A stretch of DNA of 64,000 nucleotides, taken from contig NZ_CDBI01000055.1 of assembly GCF_000820025.1 (NCBI RefSeq), positions 150,515 through 214,514 of the forward strand, given 5' to 3'. Shown here one piece after another: positions 49,952 to 61,400 of the stretch. Made by a program: the position numbers and the translations under genes. Numbering within the stretch: the stretch's first letter is position 1; the number at the start of each line of letters is the position of its first letter. The DNA comes from Aeromonas popoffii (GTDB lineage Bacteria; Pseudomonadota; Gammaproteobacteria; Enterobacterales; Aeromonadaceae). A model generated the notes under the pieces. It saw only the letters and a list, made by a program, of their open reading frames with translations. It made no database searches and had not been told where the DNA came from.

Positions 49952-51352
49952 ATGGGTGTTTCAGGATTAGCGGAAGGGTTCCTGGCTGGTTTCAATACGA
50001 TGGACCGGTATCAGCGTGGTCAGAAAGAAAACGAGCTCATGGACAAGTCAATGAGCCTGCGTGACGCACAATGGCAGAACGAGCAGGACCGCCAGAAGGT
50101 TGCGGATCAACGGTATCAAGAGAACGTTGATTACGCCAAAGAGCGGGATAGCCTTGGGGATGCCCGCTATGAGAAAGAGTTTGCGCTTAATGAGCGGCAA
50201 GCAAAGTCTGCTGAAGCTCGGGCAAATGCGGCTGAACGCCGGGCTTCTGCCAGCGAAGCCCGCCAACAGAAGGAATATCAGTGGCAGACTGAGCAGCGGG
50301 AGAAGCAGCTATTCCAACAGGAAAATCTTCCCATTATCCAATCTGGTTGGCAGTCAGTCGCAGAAGGAAAGGCCCCGGGTCAGCAGTTCTGGGATGTGGT
50401 GCGTGATCCACGAGCGGGCTCATTTAATCCTGAGCGATACCTGCAGCAAGACTATGCAGATGCTGGAGAAGTGGCAGTGAAACACGGAGGCAAGCTTATG
50501 CGTTTAGCGCAAGAGGGGAAGCTGGACCCCAACTCTCCGGAAGGGCATGCGCTCATCAATGATGGCAAGTTCATCAAGTCGCTTGACACTATTTATCAGG
50601 ATGAGATCCGCAGAGGCGTGGGTGACATCGACCCGGATAGCGGTAAGACCATCACTGGTAAAGAGCTGAGCAACATCATGGTGAGCCCCGATGGGCGCGG
50701 TGTTGTACTGGGGGTCACGGTTACTTATGACGACGGTAGCACCGATGTTCGCCCCGTTACCAATAACCGGACCTCTGCGCCGGATGACACCCCCAAGGTG
50801 ATCCCCATCAATGACTTCCTGAAACCGGCCTATCAGCGGGCGGCGCTGGCCAAGCACATGATCGGCAACGCTGACCAGCTGCGCACCGCCCTTGGCCTGA
50901 CGGCAGGCCCGGATCAGGCAGGCTACAAGAAGGCGGTGACAGACCTTGAGAAGCAGCATGGCCAGAATCGGGCTCGGATTTCGGCCAGTAATGCGGAAGA
51001 CAAAGATATCCAGCTGGAGGCATTGGACGCCCAGCTCGAGTCGAGCAAAGCCGCTGCAGCTGACACGCATGGCATGGCCAGCAAGCGTGAAGCCCCGACA
51101 GACAGCGCCCCCATCAAGGAGTGGACTGCGCGTGATCCTGACCGACTGCAGTTCATTAAAGAGGCAAACCAACATGGCAAGCTCCATGGACTGCTCGAGA
51201 ACCCCACCAGAATGAACACCGCTTTTGAGATGTGGCGCCAGCAGGCGGCCAAGAAAAAGCAAACGGAGCAGGCCACAGTCACGGCCAATCGGCTGCGTGA
51301 TACTGAAACCAATGCTTATCAGGCAATGAGCTTGGCGCAGGCAAGAAATTGA
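49952..51352 (+). CDS. Putative internal virion protein with long coiled coil
   Basis: A 466-residue protein. The N-terminus (MGVSGLAEGFLAGFNTMDRY) precedes a highly charged coiled coil (about 25-130). A globular middle contains GKTITGKELSNIMVSPDGRG and a beta-rich GVVLGVTVTYDDGSTDV. A second helical part ends the protein. It is the last of the ejection-type block before the inserted cargo gene and the giant gene. Confidence 0.62.
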   Translation: MGVSGLAEGFLAGFNTMDRYQRGQKENELMDKSMSLRDAQWQNEQDRQKVADQRYQENVDYAKERDSLGDARYEKEFALNERQAKSAEARANAAERRASASEARQQKEYQWQTEQREKQLFQQENLPIIQSGWQSVAEGKAPGQQFWDVVRDPRAGSFNPERYLQQDYADAGEVAVKHGGKLMRLAQEGKLDPNSPEGHALINDGKFIKSLDTIYQDEIRRGVGDIDPDSGKTITGKELSNIMVSPDGRGVVLGVTVTYDDGSTDVRPVTNNRTSAPDDTPKVIPINDFLKPAYQRAALAKHMIGNADQLRTALGLTAGPDQAGYKKAVTDLEKQHGQNRARISASNAEDKDIQLEALDAQLESSKAAAADTHGMASKREAPTDSAPIKEWTARDPDRLQFIKEANQHGKLHGLLENPTRMNTAFEMWRQQAAKKKQTEQATVTANRLRDTETNAYQAMSLAQARN

Positions 51353-51405
51353 TGCAAAGGGGCCAGATGCCACTCAATTTTTCTTAAAATACAATGGTGG
51401 TCACT

Positions 51406-51433
51406 TTGAAGTTTTCACTCGGCACCGTAAAAT
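51406..51433 (+). promoter_or_regulatory. Promoter of the DUF7946-like cargo gene
   Basis: TTGAAG and TAAAAT spaced by 16 bp, 26 bp upstream of the GTG start. It gives the gene its own transcription unit inside the late operon. Confidence 0.5.
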
Positions 51434-51458
51434 CCTTGAAATGATCAAGGAGATCTAA

Positions 51459-52289
51459 GTGGCGATTGAGTTAATGGAAGTACCCGTTACCTATGACGGG
51501 AAGATGGCAGATGAGCACAAGATAGATCTATATGCGCTTGGCGGGTCTTTGCAGGGGATTGCCAGGGTGCTTGCGGTGTCGTCTCATTTTGTTGTCACTG
51601 GCGAGTATGCCAAGCAATTTGGATCACAGGGCGTTAAAGTTTATGCCTCAGAACCGAGGGCGAAGTGCTTTGAACTTTCAGCTATTATTGAGTTTGCACA
51701 GCAGCAACAGCTATTTAGTGGCTTTGGCGGTGCCTTGTTCGGAGGCATTATTGCTTTTGTAGTTGCGAAAGCGAGCGGTAATAGGGAAGAGATGAAACTA
51801 CTAAGCCAGCGACTCGAGCAGGCGATTAGAGAACTTGGCAACCGTGATCAGCAAGTTATCGATCGCATGATGTCCACCATCGAGAAGATGGCGGATGCGC
51901 TGCGCCCTGCTGTTCGCTCTGCTGTAGACCCCGTGGGTCAGGAGTGCGATACCCTCACTATTGGTAAGAAGACAGACCCTTATAAAACAACGATAGACAA
52001 GGCCACCCGTGATGCAATTCTGTCTGATGGAGATGTCTCGCTGACAGATTTGCGTGACTGGGAGGTTGTGTTTACCGAGTTAGATAAAGAGTCAAGAACC
52101 GGCAAGGTGCGCTTGGTTGGTGATGAGAGCAACGCCCGAATCAAGGCAGAGGTCAGTGACCCAGCATTTATGATGCCCGATAATAAGTATCTGGCCAGTT
52201 ATGCTCACGATCAAGTCATCACTATCAAGGCAAAAGCTATGCTCAAAGATGGTGACTTGGACAGGTTCTATGTCAGCGATGCAATTTAA
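51459..52289 (+). CDS. DUF7946-like accessory protein
   Basis: A 276-residue protein. The N-terminus (PVTYDGKMADEHKIDLYALG, then QGIARVLAVSSHF) resembles DUF7946 proteins found on mobile elements. A hydrophobic segment (GFGGALFGGIIAFVVAKAS) lies near residue 90, then a coiled coil and a beta-rich C-terminus. GTG start with AAGGAGATCTAA. Its own promoter and lower GC mark it as a lysogenic-conversion gene between virion genes. Its activity is unknown. Confidence 0.62.
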   Translation: MAIELMEVPVTYDGKMADEHKIDLYALGGSLQGIARVLAVSSHFVVTGEYAKQFGSQGVKVYASEPRAKCFELSAIIEFAQQQQLFSGFGGALFGGIIAFVVAKASGNREEMKLLSQRLEQAIRELGNRDQQVIDRMMSTIEKMADALRPAVRSAVDPVGQECDTLTIGKKTDPYKTTIDKATRDAILSDGDVSLTDLRDWEVVFTELDKESRTGKVRLVGDESNARIKAEVSDPAFMMPDNKYLASYAHDQVITIKAKAMLKDGDLDRFYVSDAI

Positions 52290-52333
52290 CACCGAAGTGT
52301 GATGGTTCGTTCCGGTTGAATATTAATCCCCCC

Positions 52334-52425
52334 AGAGTTAGCATCTCCCCATAGTCGGCCAGTCTGTTTATCGGCCTGCCCCCACCATTTCAAGCCCTGA
52401 ACGGTTCGCCGTTCGGGGCTTTTCT
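52334..52425 (+). terminator. Diverged AGAGTTAG element and strong terminator before the giant gene
   Basis: AGAGTTAG (52334) is followed by a GGCC/GGCC hairpin, and then by a long stem of CCCTGAACGG/CCGTTCGGGG with CTTTTCTTTT (52393-52425). Confidence 0.75.
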
Positions 52426-52448
52426 TTTGCCCGAAAGCCGAGGACACC

Positions 52449-55400
52449 ATGGATAAGCCTGGACTGCGTGACGCCCTGCCACAGCCGCAACAATCCGACA
52501 CCCGTAACGACCAATTTTGGGGCGACCTTGATAGCAACCTATCTGCCGTCTCTTCCACCTCGCCCCTATCCAAAGCCGCCCCGGCTCGCAATCTTGATGT
52601 GGGGCTTGGCGATCTTGCTCGCGGCGTCGGTGCTGGCGCACTGGATCTGGTAGGCGGGATCGGTGAGCTGGCGGGTCAAGCCAGCGAATTCGGCAGAGAG
52701 AATGCTGGCAAGCAGGGAGGGGACTACCTGGAGCAGGCGCGCGCCAACCTGGCCAGCAAGCTCAGCCCAGTGCTGGACTTCGTTGCCGGGGCCGGTGATC
52801 TGGCCAAGTCTGGCGCCGAGTCCCTGACCGAAGGGATGAGCTCCGATGCGAAAGAGGCCATGAACCGCCGGCTTGTTGATGAAACGCCGGAGGGCCGTCT
52901 GATCATGGGGGACGGTGCGGGTGATATCGATGTCTGGGCCATGAAGATGGCACAAGGTGTCGGTTCTTTGGTGCCAACCCTGCTTGCCGGCGGCGTGACT
53001 GGGGTCGCAGCCAAGGCAACCTTGGGCCGCGCCGTGACAGCATCCATGATCAAGCGTGGTGCAACACAAGAAGTGGCAGAGGCCGTGGCCGCCAAGGCCG
53101 TCTCCAAGCTTGCCACCGGAGCTGCCGTCACAACCGGTGCGACCGGTTCTGTAGGCAGTGCCGGGGTGAATGCCAAAGAGTCAGTGCTTGGCATGAGCTA
53201 TGACGAGCTGGCAGCGAGTGACACGTTCCGCCAGGCATTCTCCCGTATCGACCAAGATCAGCAAACTCTTCACCTCACAGACGATGAGAAATTGGCACTG
53301 GCCAGGGAAGAAACCGCCAATGTGGCCAGTCGCGCGACCATGAGCGATGCCAAGACCTGGGGGGCGGCAGCCATGGGATCCATGATGGGTGATGCCATGT
53401 TGTTCAAGATGTTGGCAGGTAAGGTGGCGACTGGCGGCGTGCTCAAGGGGGCGGCCAAGGGGGCAGTAGGTGAGGGGATCGGCGAAACCCTCGAGGAGGG
53501 GGTGCAGCAATACACCATCAACGAGTCCCTCAACGAGGTGGCCGCTGCCGATATCGACCCGATGAAAGGAGTGGTGTCCAGTGCGCTGGAAGGCGGCCTG
53601 ATTGGCATGGGTACCGGTGGCGCCCTGGGTGGCGTTGGCGGGATGCGCGGCAGCAAGTCGCAGGCCGAAAGCGAAAGGGGCGCACAGGTAGACCCCGCCA
53701 CCGTGGAGGATGTCGTACCTGTTGAGCAGGGTGACCCAGTGCAGGCTAACCCAGCTACCGCACCGGCAGAGCCAGACTTGGCACCTGCCGCTGACGCCAT
53801 GGCCGAACCGGTGGTTGCACCCTCTGGCGAGCAATCCCCGCTTGGCCCCAGCGCCAGCCAGTTTGACGAGCTGCGTGATGTGCCGGCCTACCTGCGCCGC
53901 GACGATACCGCCAAACGGTACAAGGGCATGGCTGCCGATAGCGAGGTGCAGCGCGCCTTGGCCGGTGAGTTTGGCCAGTCAGTGCAGGAGTTGGTTGCTT
54001 CCCAGATGCAGGCTGGCGATCAGGGCAAGAGCCTTTATGAGCGGGCTCAGGCTGGCGAGCTCGGGGTTGACCCTTTCGCAGGCAACAAGAGCGCCCAGCA
54101 GGTGGCCATGGAGAACCACCGCCCAGCCCTGCCGCTCAAGGATGTGATCTTTGCCGGTGATGCCAATGCTAGCAGGGAGGTGAGTCAAGAAGGCCACTTT
54201 GACGACAAGCAGGCTGGCACCGGCCCCCAGTACCGCGGCGCAGAGCGTACTCGCTGGCAGAGTGGGCAGGAGGGGGATGTGTTGCCGCCGGAGACCTCTG
54301 CCACCAAGCCAGCCGGCGAGTTGCCGGGCGCGGTGATTGAGGGTGAGGCTCGCGAGGTTGGTACCGAGTTGCCACACCGTGATGTGGTCTATGGAGCAGA
54401 TCAGCGACAGCCTGACGCCAAACCGATGCGCGGCAGTGCCACAGAATCGTCAGTTGGCTCGCTCCAGACACTCCGCATCACCCGCAAAGGCAAGCCGTTC
54501 GCAACCGAGAAAGAGGCTGCCATGGCCAGCCGCAAGGGCAAGGAGATGCCGGTACCGCTCAATGGTGGCGGCTTTGGGGTGGCCGAGATCGCCGAAGTCG
54601 AGCAGGTGAAGGCTGCCAACAACTCCAATGCAATCAATGGCCCGCAGGGCAATAACCAACCGCAAGCAGAGGTGAGCAATGAGCCAGTTACCCCAGTACC
54701 TGCAATCAGCAGTGAAGGACAAGGCGATCAGCCTGGCACAGGCGAACCAGTTGCAGCAGGCGCTAGACCAGCCATTGCCGGACTCACCGATCGAGCTGGA
54801 TCCGGAAATCCGGCAGACAACACTCCTGCTCCACCTGTACCTGATGGACAGCAGCAAGATGACCAAACACTGACAGCCCCGGCCACTGATGCCGGGGCTG
54901 CTGTTTCTGGCCGCATTGGTGAGGATGAGCTGCGAGATCGCAACCTGCTCACCGAGCACAACGGGCGCTGGAAGTATCGCTCTGCAGTCGGCGCTGGCTG
55001 GTTTACTGCCAACACTAAGGAGGGTGCTGTTGAGCGAGCCGAGGATGCATACCGCAATGCGCTAGCCAAAGGGATTCCCACCCCGACTCGCGCTGAACGT
55101 TGGGCAAAAGAGGAGCAAGAGTTTGCCGAACGCATGGATGGGCGATTCGGAATAATGACCATTCCTGAGCTTGAGGAGCGCCGCCGCAAGCTGGGCGGAG
55201 CCATTGCTGATTTGCAGCAGGCTGGTCGCAACGAGATGAATGGGAAGGGCGGACGACGCACCGGGGCCGCAGTGGCTAGCGAGGGGGCTCGCCAGAGCGG
55301 ACAAGAAAAGATGGAGTTGGAGCGATACATTCAGCTTCGCCGCGACCGCGAGACTGCTGACTCTGGTGCCAAGTCACAGCAGATCGAGGCAGCCCGTGCT

Positions 55401-58400
55401 GAGGTGGCGCCGGAGCCCACCGAGGCGCAGAAGGAGGCGGGAAATTACAAGAAGGGTCACCTCAAGCTGCTGGGGCTGGATATCGCGCTCGAGAACCCCA
55501 AGGGCTCTACCCGTTCCGGCACAGACAAGGATGGCAAGGCGTGGCAATCCACCATGGCCCACGACTACGGCTATATCAAGCGTACTCTGGGGGCGGACGG
55601 GGATCATGTCGATGTGTTCATCGGTGACCAGCCAGATAGCGAAACGGTCTATGTGGTGGATCAGGTAGACCCCAAGACCGGCAAGTTTGACGAGCACAAG
55701 GTGATGATGGGCTTTGCCGACGAGCAGGCCGCCCGGGATGGCTACCTTGCCAACTATGAGAAGGGATGGCAGGGGCTTGGCTCCATCAAGGCAATGCCGG
55801 TGGAGGAGTTCAAGGGCTGGGTGAAGGAGGGTGATACCACCAAGCCAGCCAACGACTGGAGCGGTACCAAGAGCGCTGCGGATTACCACGCCGCGAAGCG
55901 TCGCTTGTTCTCTGGCGAGATGGAGTTTTCCGAATTTAAGGCGATGAGCCGTTCCGCCTTGGATAACGCTGCCACCCTGCAGGCTGAACTGGAAAAGAAA
56001 ACCAAGCAGGATTTGCTTGATCAGATGAGCCACTTCAATGCTGCTCGCTACAAAAATGACAAAAAAGCAGTCGTAGTAGAGGCCGCATACAACCAACTGA
56101 TCGGTGATCTGCGTTGGGCTGCCAATGGTGATAGCAATACTATCAGTGAAACCTATGCCATTGGTGCCGCCCGCCAGAGTATCGAAGAGCGAGTTGCCAA
56201 AGCGCTGGATGGCCTAACCCCAGAGCGGTATCAGCAATTTCGTGATAAGCAGTTGTCCGACATTGCCGAGACGCAGCGTCGCCGTGAAGAGCTCAAGCAG
56301 TCGCTCACCAACCCGCAAACCATGGATGACTTCAAGGCGTTCATCGAGCGGCGCGGGATTGACAAGCTAACCACGGAGCAGCGCGCCCGCTATGAGGACA
56401 TGGTTGCCGCTCGCAATCTGGATCGCAGGGAGCAGGAGCGAGATACCAAGAGCAAGGAGATGGTATCCCCTATCGCCTCCGGCGACATTATCAAGACCAA
56501 GCACACCAAGACGGGTGATGACCTGTTTGTGGTGCAGATGGGTGATCGGGTTGATCGCGACACCTATAACAGCATCAACGCTCACGCCAAGAGCATGGGC
56601 GGGTGGTACTCCTCGTTTCGAGGTAAGGGTGCCGTGCCAGGCTTCCAGTTCAAGGATGAGGACAGGGCGTCCGAGTTTCGTGCATGGCTGGGAGGTCAGG
56701 TTGGCGGGGCGATCCCAGAGGTTACACCTGATCAGTCTACTGATAGCGAGGTGCAGCCGGCTGGCAAGTCCAAACAGGTGGAGGCGCTGCGCAATCGCGC
56801 TGCGTCAGCGAAAGCCAAGGCGGAGGCGGTACTTAATGCCGATCGCAAGGAGAATACCGCACGCCGCGCAAGCATGGCGGCCAACGCCAGAGCCAACGCC
56901 GAGCGAGACCTGCGTTTTGCTGGTTTGCTCGAGGCTATCGCCACCGGCATCGAGGGCGGGGAGATCACCTACCTGCGCAACCTTGCCAACGGCGCGCAAC
57001 TTGAAGAGTTGCAGTCGGCGCTCAATCGTGGGCTGTGGTCGCTGCCAGCCACCAAGATTGATGCGCTGGTGAACGATGGGGTGATCAATCGCGATGACAG
57101 CAGCCGTTATTCCTGGAGCGACAAGGCAACCCCTGAGCAGATGGTGGAGGGGGTATCCATGCCCGGCATGGATTACCACACCGATCGGCTTCGTGAGGTG
57201 GCCCTAAAGATGCAGGGGGCAAGCGGCTTTAAGCAGGCTGGCGCCAAGGTAATGAGCCTGGTCAAAGCTGCGGCAAACAGGGACAACAAGACCACAACCC
57301 TGAGCGATCCAGAGCTGATTGCCAAGCTCAAGGCGTATGTCACTGGTAGTGATGACTACAGCACCAGCACCATCAAGGATCAGATCGCCGGGTATGGTCG
57401 CCTAGAGCGCATGGGCATTACCAATCACACCGAACTGCGCGCGGCATTGCGTGAGCTGGTCAGACTGCAGCGCGGGCTGAATGAGACGGCACCGCAGCGG
57501 GATCCGGTGACAGAAAAAACAAACGCATTGAAGCGTCGGTTGCTGAACAACCGCAACGCCTTTATCGACTTCTTCCCCACTCCGGAAGAGTACGCGGCCG
57601 ACCTGGTGGATCGCCTTGGTATTGAGCCTGGCATGGTGGTACTCGAACCATCTGCCGGTCACGGCATGCTGGCAGAAGCTGCCCGGGATGCCGGGGCAAC
57701 GGTGGAGGCCGTGGAGCTGGCTGGCGATCTGCGCGACATCCTGCAGGAAAAGGGGTTCTCTCTGGTCGGTGATGACTTTATGGAGACCACACCATCCCAG
57801 CGCTATGACGCCGTAATCATGAACCCGCCATTCTCCAATGACATGGATATTGACCATGTGCGCCATGCCTTTGGTCACCTCAAGCCAGGCGGACGCATGG
57901 CCGCCATCGTATCCAGCATGGCTGGCCAGCGTAGCAACAAGAAAAATCAGGCGTTCCGCGATTGGCTTGATGACCTTGGCGCCAGCGAGGAGATGATGCC
58001 GGAGGGGGCATTCAAGGATTCGCTCAACCCAACCAGCGTGCGCACCAAGATCATCACCATTGAAAAGCCGGTTGATGGTGCTGCGAGGTCAGGTGCAACT
58101 GAGCAGCGAGCCAAGGTGCTGTTCTCCAAGCAGGCAATGGCGCAGGGCGAGAGGCCAGTCAAGCACCTGACCCGTAAAGAGGCGGAGCTGGTAACCAAGG
58201 AGTGGTTCAAGCAGTACCGCGGCGCAGCCGGCATTGATGTGCAGATCCACGCCACACAGGCAGAACTTGAGGGGGCCCTGGGGCTCAATGCCAAAGAAGG
58301 GCTGATTCGGCGCGCGGCGTTCGATGATGACACGGGCTCACTGCATGTGGCCGCTGATACGATTTCTGACCCCAAGCGGATGCGCGAGATCCTGCGCCAT

Positions 58401-61400
58401 GAAGTGCTGGCCCACTATGGCTTGGCCAACGTACTGGGCGATGGTGAATACACCAAGCTGATGAGCCGCCTGATCCAGTCCAAGCAAGATCCAAGCATGA
58501 AGGAGGTATGGGACTGGGTTGATACTCACTATGCCGACGAGGACATCGGCACCAAGGCAGAGGAGGTTGTTGCCCATCTTGCTGAGCTGGAACAGAGCGC
58601 CTGGCGTCGCGGCTGGGATAGCGTGTCTGCTTGGATTACCCGGGCACTGCGTGCTGTCGGTTTTGTACCAGAGGGCATTACTGCTGCTGAGACACGAAGC
58701 CTTATCGAGGTGCTGGGCAAGAAGATGAAGCGCAAAGGCCCTGATGACAATGGCCCTGACAGTGGCAAGAAATTTAGCCAAGAGACGAGCTCTGGCAATG
58801 AGGCATTTACTCCCGATAGTAAAGAGGCTGATGGTTATCGCCAGCAGTTGACTAAAGCAATGAGCTCACTTCGAACCAGTGATATCGCCATTGATGTTGG
58901 CTCAACACCCGCAGTTCTCATGGCTGTCGGGGCCCCAAACCTAACAATGCGGATTAGTCGGGATACGGTGCGCAAGGCTATAAACGGGGTGAAGCATGAC
59001 GTAGATATAACGACAGTAGAAACGCTACCTGAATTATTAAGTGACCCACTGGCAATATTTGATTCGAAAACTCATCCAGGTGAATCACTCGTAGTGTTAC
59101 TGGATGCAAAAGATCAATCTGGCCGGCCAGTTGTAACTGCCATTCAATTGGGTGTTAGTGCAGGTAAGTATCTTGAAGTAAATAGAATTGCCAGTATTCA
59201 TGGGCGCCCTGATGATCAGGTTGGCCGATGGGTAGCTGATGGCATGACAAGGTATATAAAGAAAAACCACCCTAGCTCTTTACTCACTGGGCTGCAATTG
59301 CCCTTAGGTTCAAGCATGGATGGTTCAGTTACAAATGTACTTAGTGAGAAGGATATTGTCAAACGTAGCCTGAAATTCAGTCAGACCAATACCGCTACAG
59401 ACAAGGCCATGGGGAAACTTAACCTGGGGCCAAAACCTGATGTTATCGACAAAACCAAGGCCAACCTGGGCAAGCTGCGCGAAGTGGATCGCGGCGTGGT
59501 CAAGTTCTGGGTAGACCGCTTCATCAAGAAGGCCAACACCGAGGTGCTCGACGCCCTAGCTCCCATCAAGTATGCCGAGGAGGCTGCAGGTATAACTGAT
59601 GCGGCGGATTCCGGCTATGTGGCTGCGCGCATGGCAACCGGTGCGGCCTCCACCATGCAGGCCACCATGCTCTATGGTCTGCCGGAGTGGAAGGATGGAG
59701 TGATCCAGCGCAAGGCTGGCACTGGTGAGAAAGATGCGTTGCTCGGCATCTTCTCTGATCTGGGGAGCGACCTTCACAACTGGCTTGGCTGGATGGCTGG
59801 TCACCGGGCGGAGATCCTGCTTGCTCAGGGGCGTGAGAACCTGCTCGATGCCAATGACATTGCAGCGCTCAAGGCCCAGGGTAAGGGCAAAGAGGCCAAG
59901 TTCATGGCGGCCAAAGCCCGCTGGAACCGCCTCAACGCCGCCACTCTGGATCTGGCGCAGGAGGCAGGCCTGTTTACCCAAGAGGCACGGGCCGAGTTCG
60001 AAAGTGAGTGGTATATCCCCTTTTTCCGTGAATCTGACGACGGCGATGTCATTGCCCCCTTCAAGCCGAGGGGCGTTGCCAACCAGAACGCCGGCATTAA
60101 GAAGCTCAAGGGGGGCGAGGCCAACACCAACGACCTGCTCGAGAACATCTTTACCAGCACCAGCAAGCTGATCGACGCATCCATGAAGAACATGGCGGCC
60201 CAAAAGACCGTCTGGAATTTGGCTGAAACGGGCATCATCGAGGTGGTAGCCAAGCCCAACATGATGGATTGGCGTGCCCTCAAGAACGGGAAAGACCTGA
60301 TCACCGTGAAGATGGAGGGGGAGGACTACATGATCCGGGTTGAGGATCCTGACCTGTATCGCGCGATGACCTTCTTTGATCGCCAGCCGTTCGGAACCAT
60401 GGTCAACGTGGCCGCCAAGGCCAAGCGCCTGCTGACGGCCGGGGTAACAGCATCACCCGAGTTCATGCTGCGCAACTTCTTGCGCGACTCTCTCTCCAGT
60501 TGGGCAATCAGCAAGGATGGTTTCAAGCCGGTGATCGGCTCGATCCGTGGTGTGAAGAAGACCTTGACGATGGATGGCAGCACCATTGATGTGATGTTCA
60601 GTGGAGCCAGCTTCCTGGGTGGCTACGTCAATGGCAATGACCCGGGGGCTATGGCCGATACCGTGCGCAAGTCGCTGCGCCGCAAGGGGATGACACCGGA
60701 GCAGATTGCTCGTTATGAGAAGTCCATCATCCGCAATGCGGCACATGCCAAGGGCGTTGTGGCTGACGTGTGGGAGAGGTACAGCCGGCTTGGCGAGGCG
60801 GTGGAGAACGGCAACCGTGAGGCGGTCTATGATGCAGCCATCAAGGCAGGCAAGAGCCATGCTCAGGCAGCCTTTGAGTCGAAGGACCTGATGGACTTCT
60901 CCATGTTGGGGGCGGCTCGCGCCATCCAAGGGGCGGCCATGGTGCTGCCGTTCTTCAATGCCCGTATCCAGGGCTTGGGCAAGCTGACGCGCGAGCTACG
61001 CGACAACCCGCGGGAAATAGCGAAGCGCGCTGGCATGATCACCGCAATGTCGCTCGGGCTGCTGGCTGCCAACTGGGATGATGAGCGCTATGAGGAGCTG
61101 CCAGATTGGGACAAAGATGCCAACTGGCATTTCTTTGTCGGCGATCAGCACTGGCGGATCCCCAAGCCGTTTGAGATCGGGGTGTTGTTCGGCACCATCC
61201 CTGAGCGCATGGTGCGCGCCTTGGGCGACAAGGATACTGGAGCCCAGTTCGGTAAGGCGGTGGCGCGCGCGATTGGCGATACCTTCGCCCTTAACCCGAC
61301 CCCCCAGATCGTCAAGCCGATGGTGGAGGCTGCTTTCAACTACGACAGTTTCAGAGGTGGTCCTATCGATAGCCCACAGGATCAGGCCGTGCGTGCCGAG

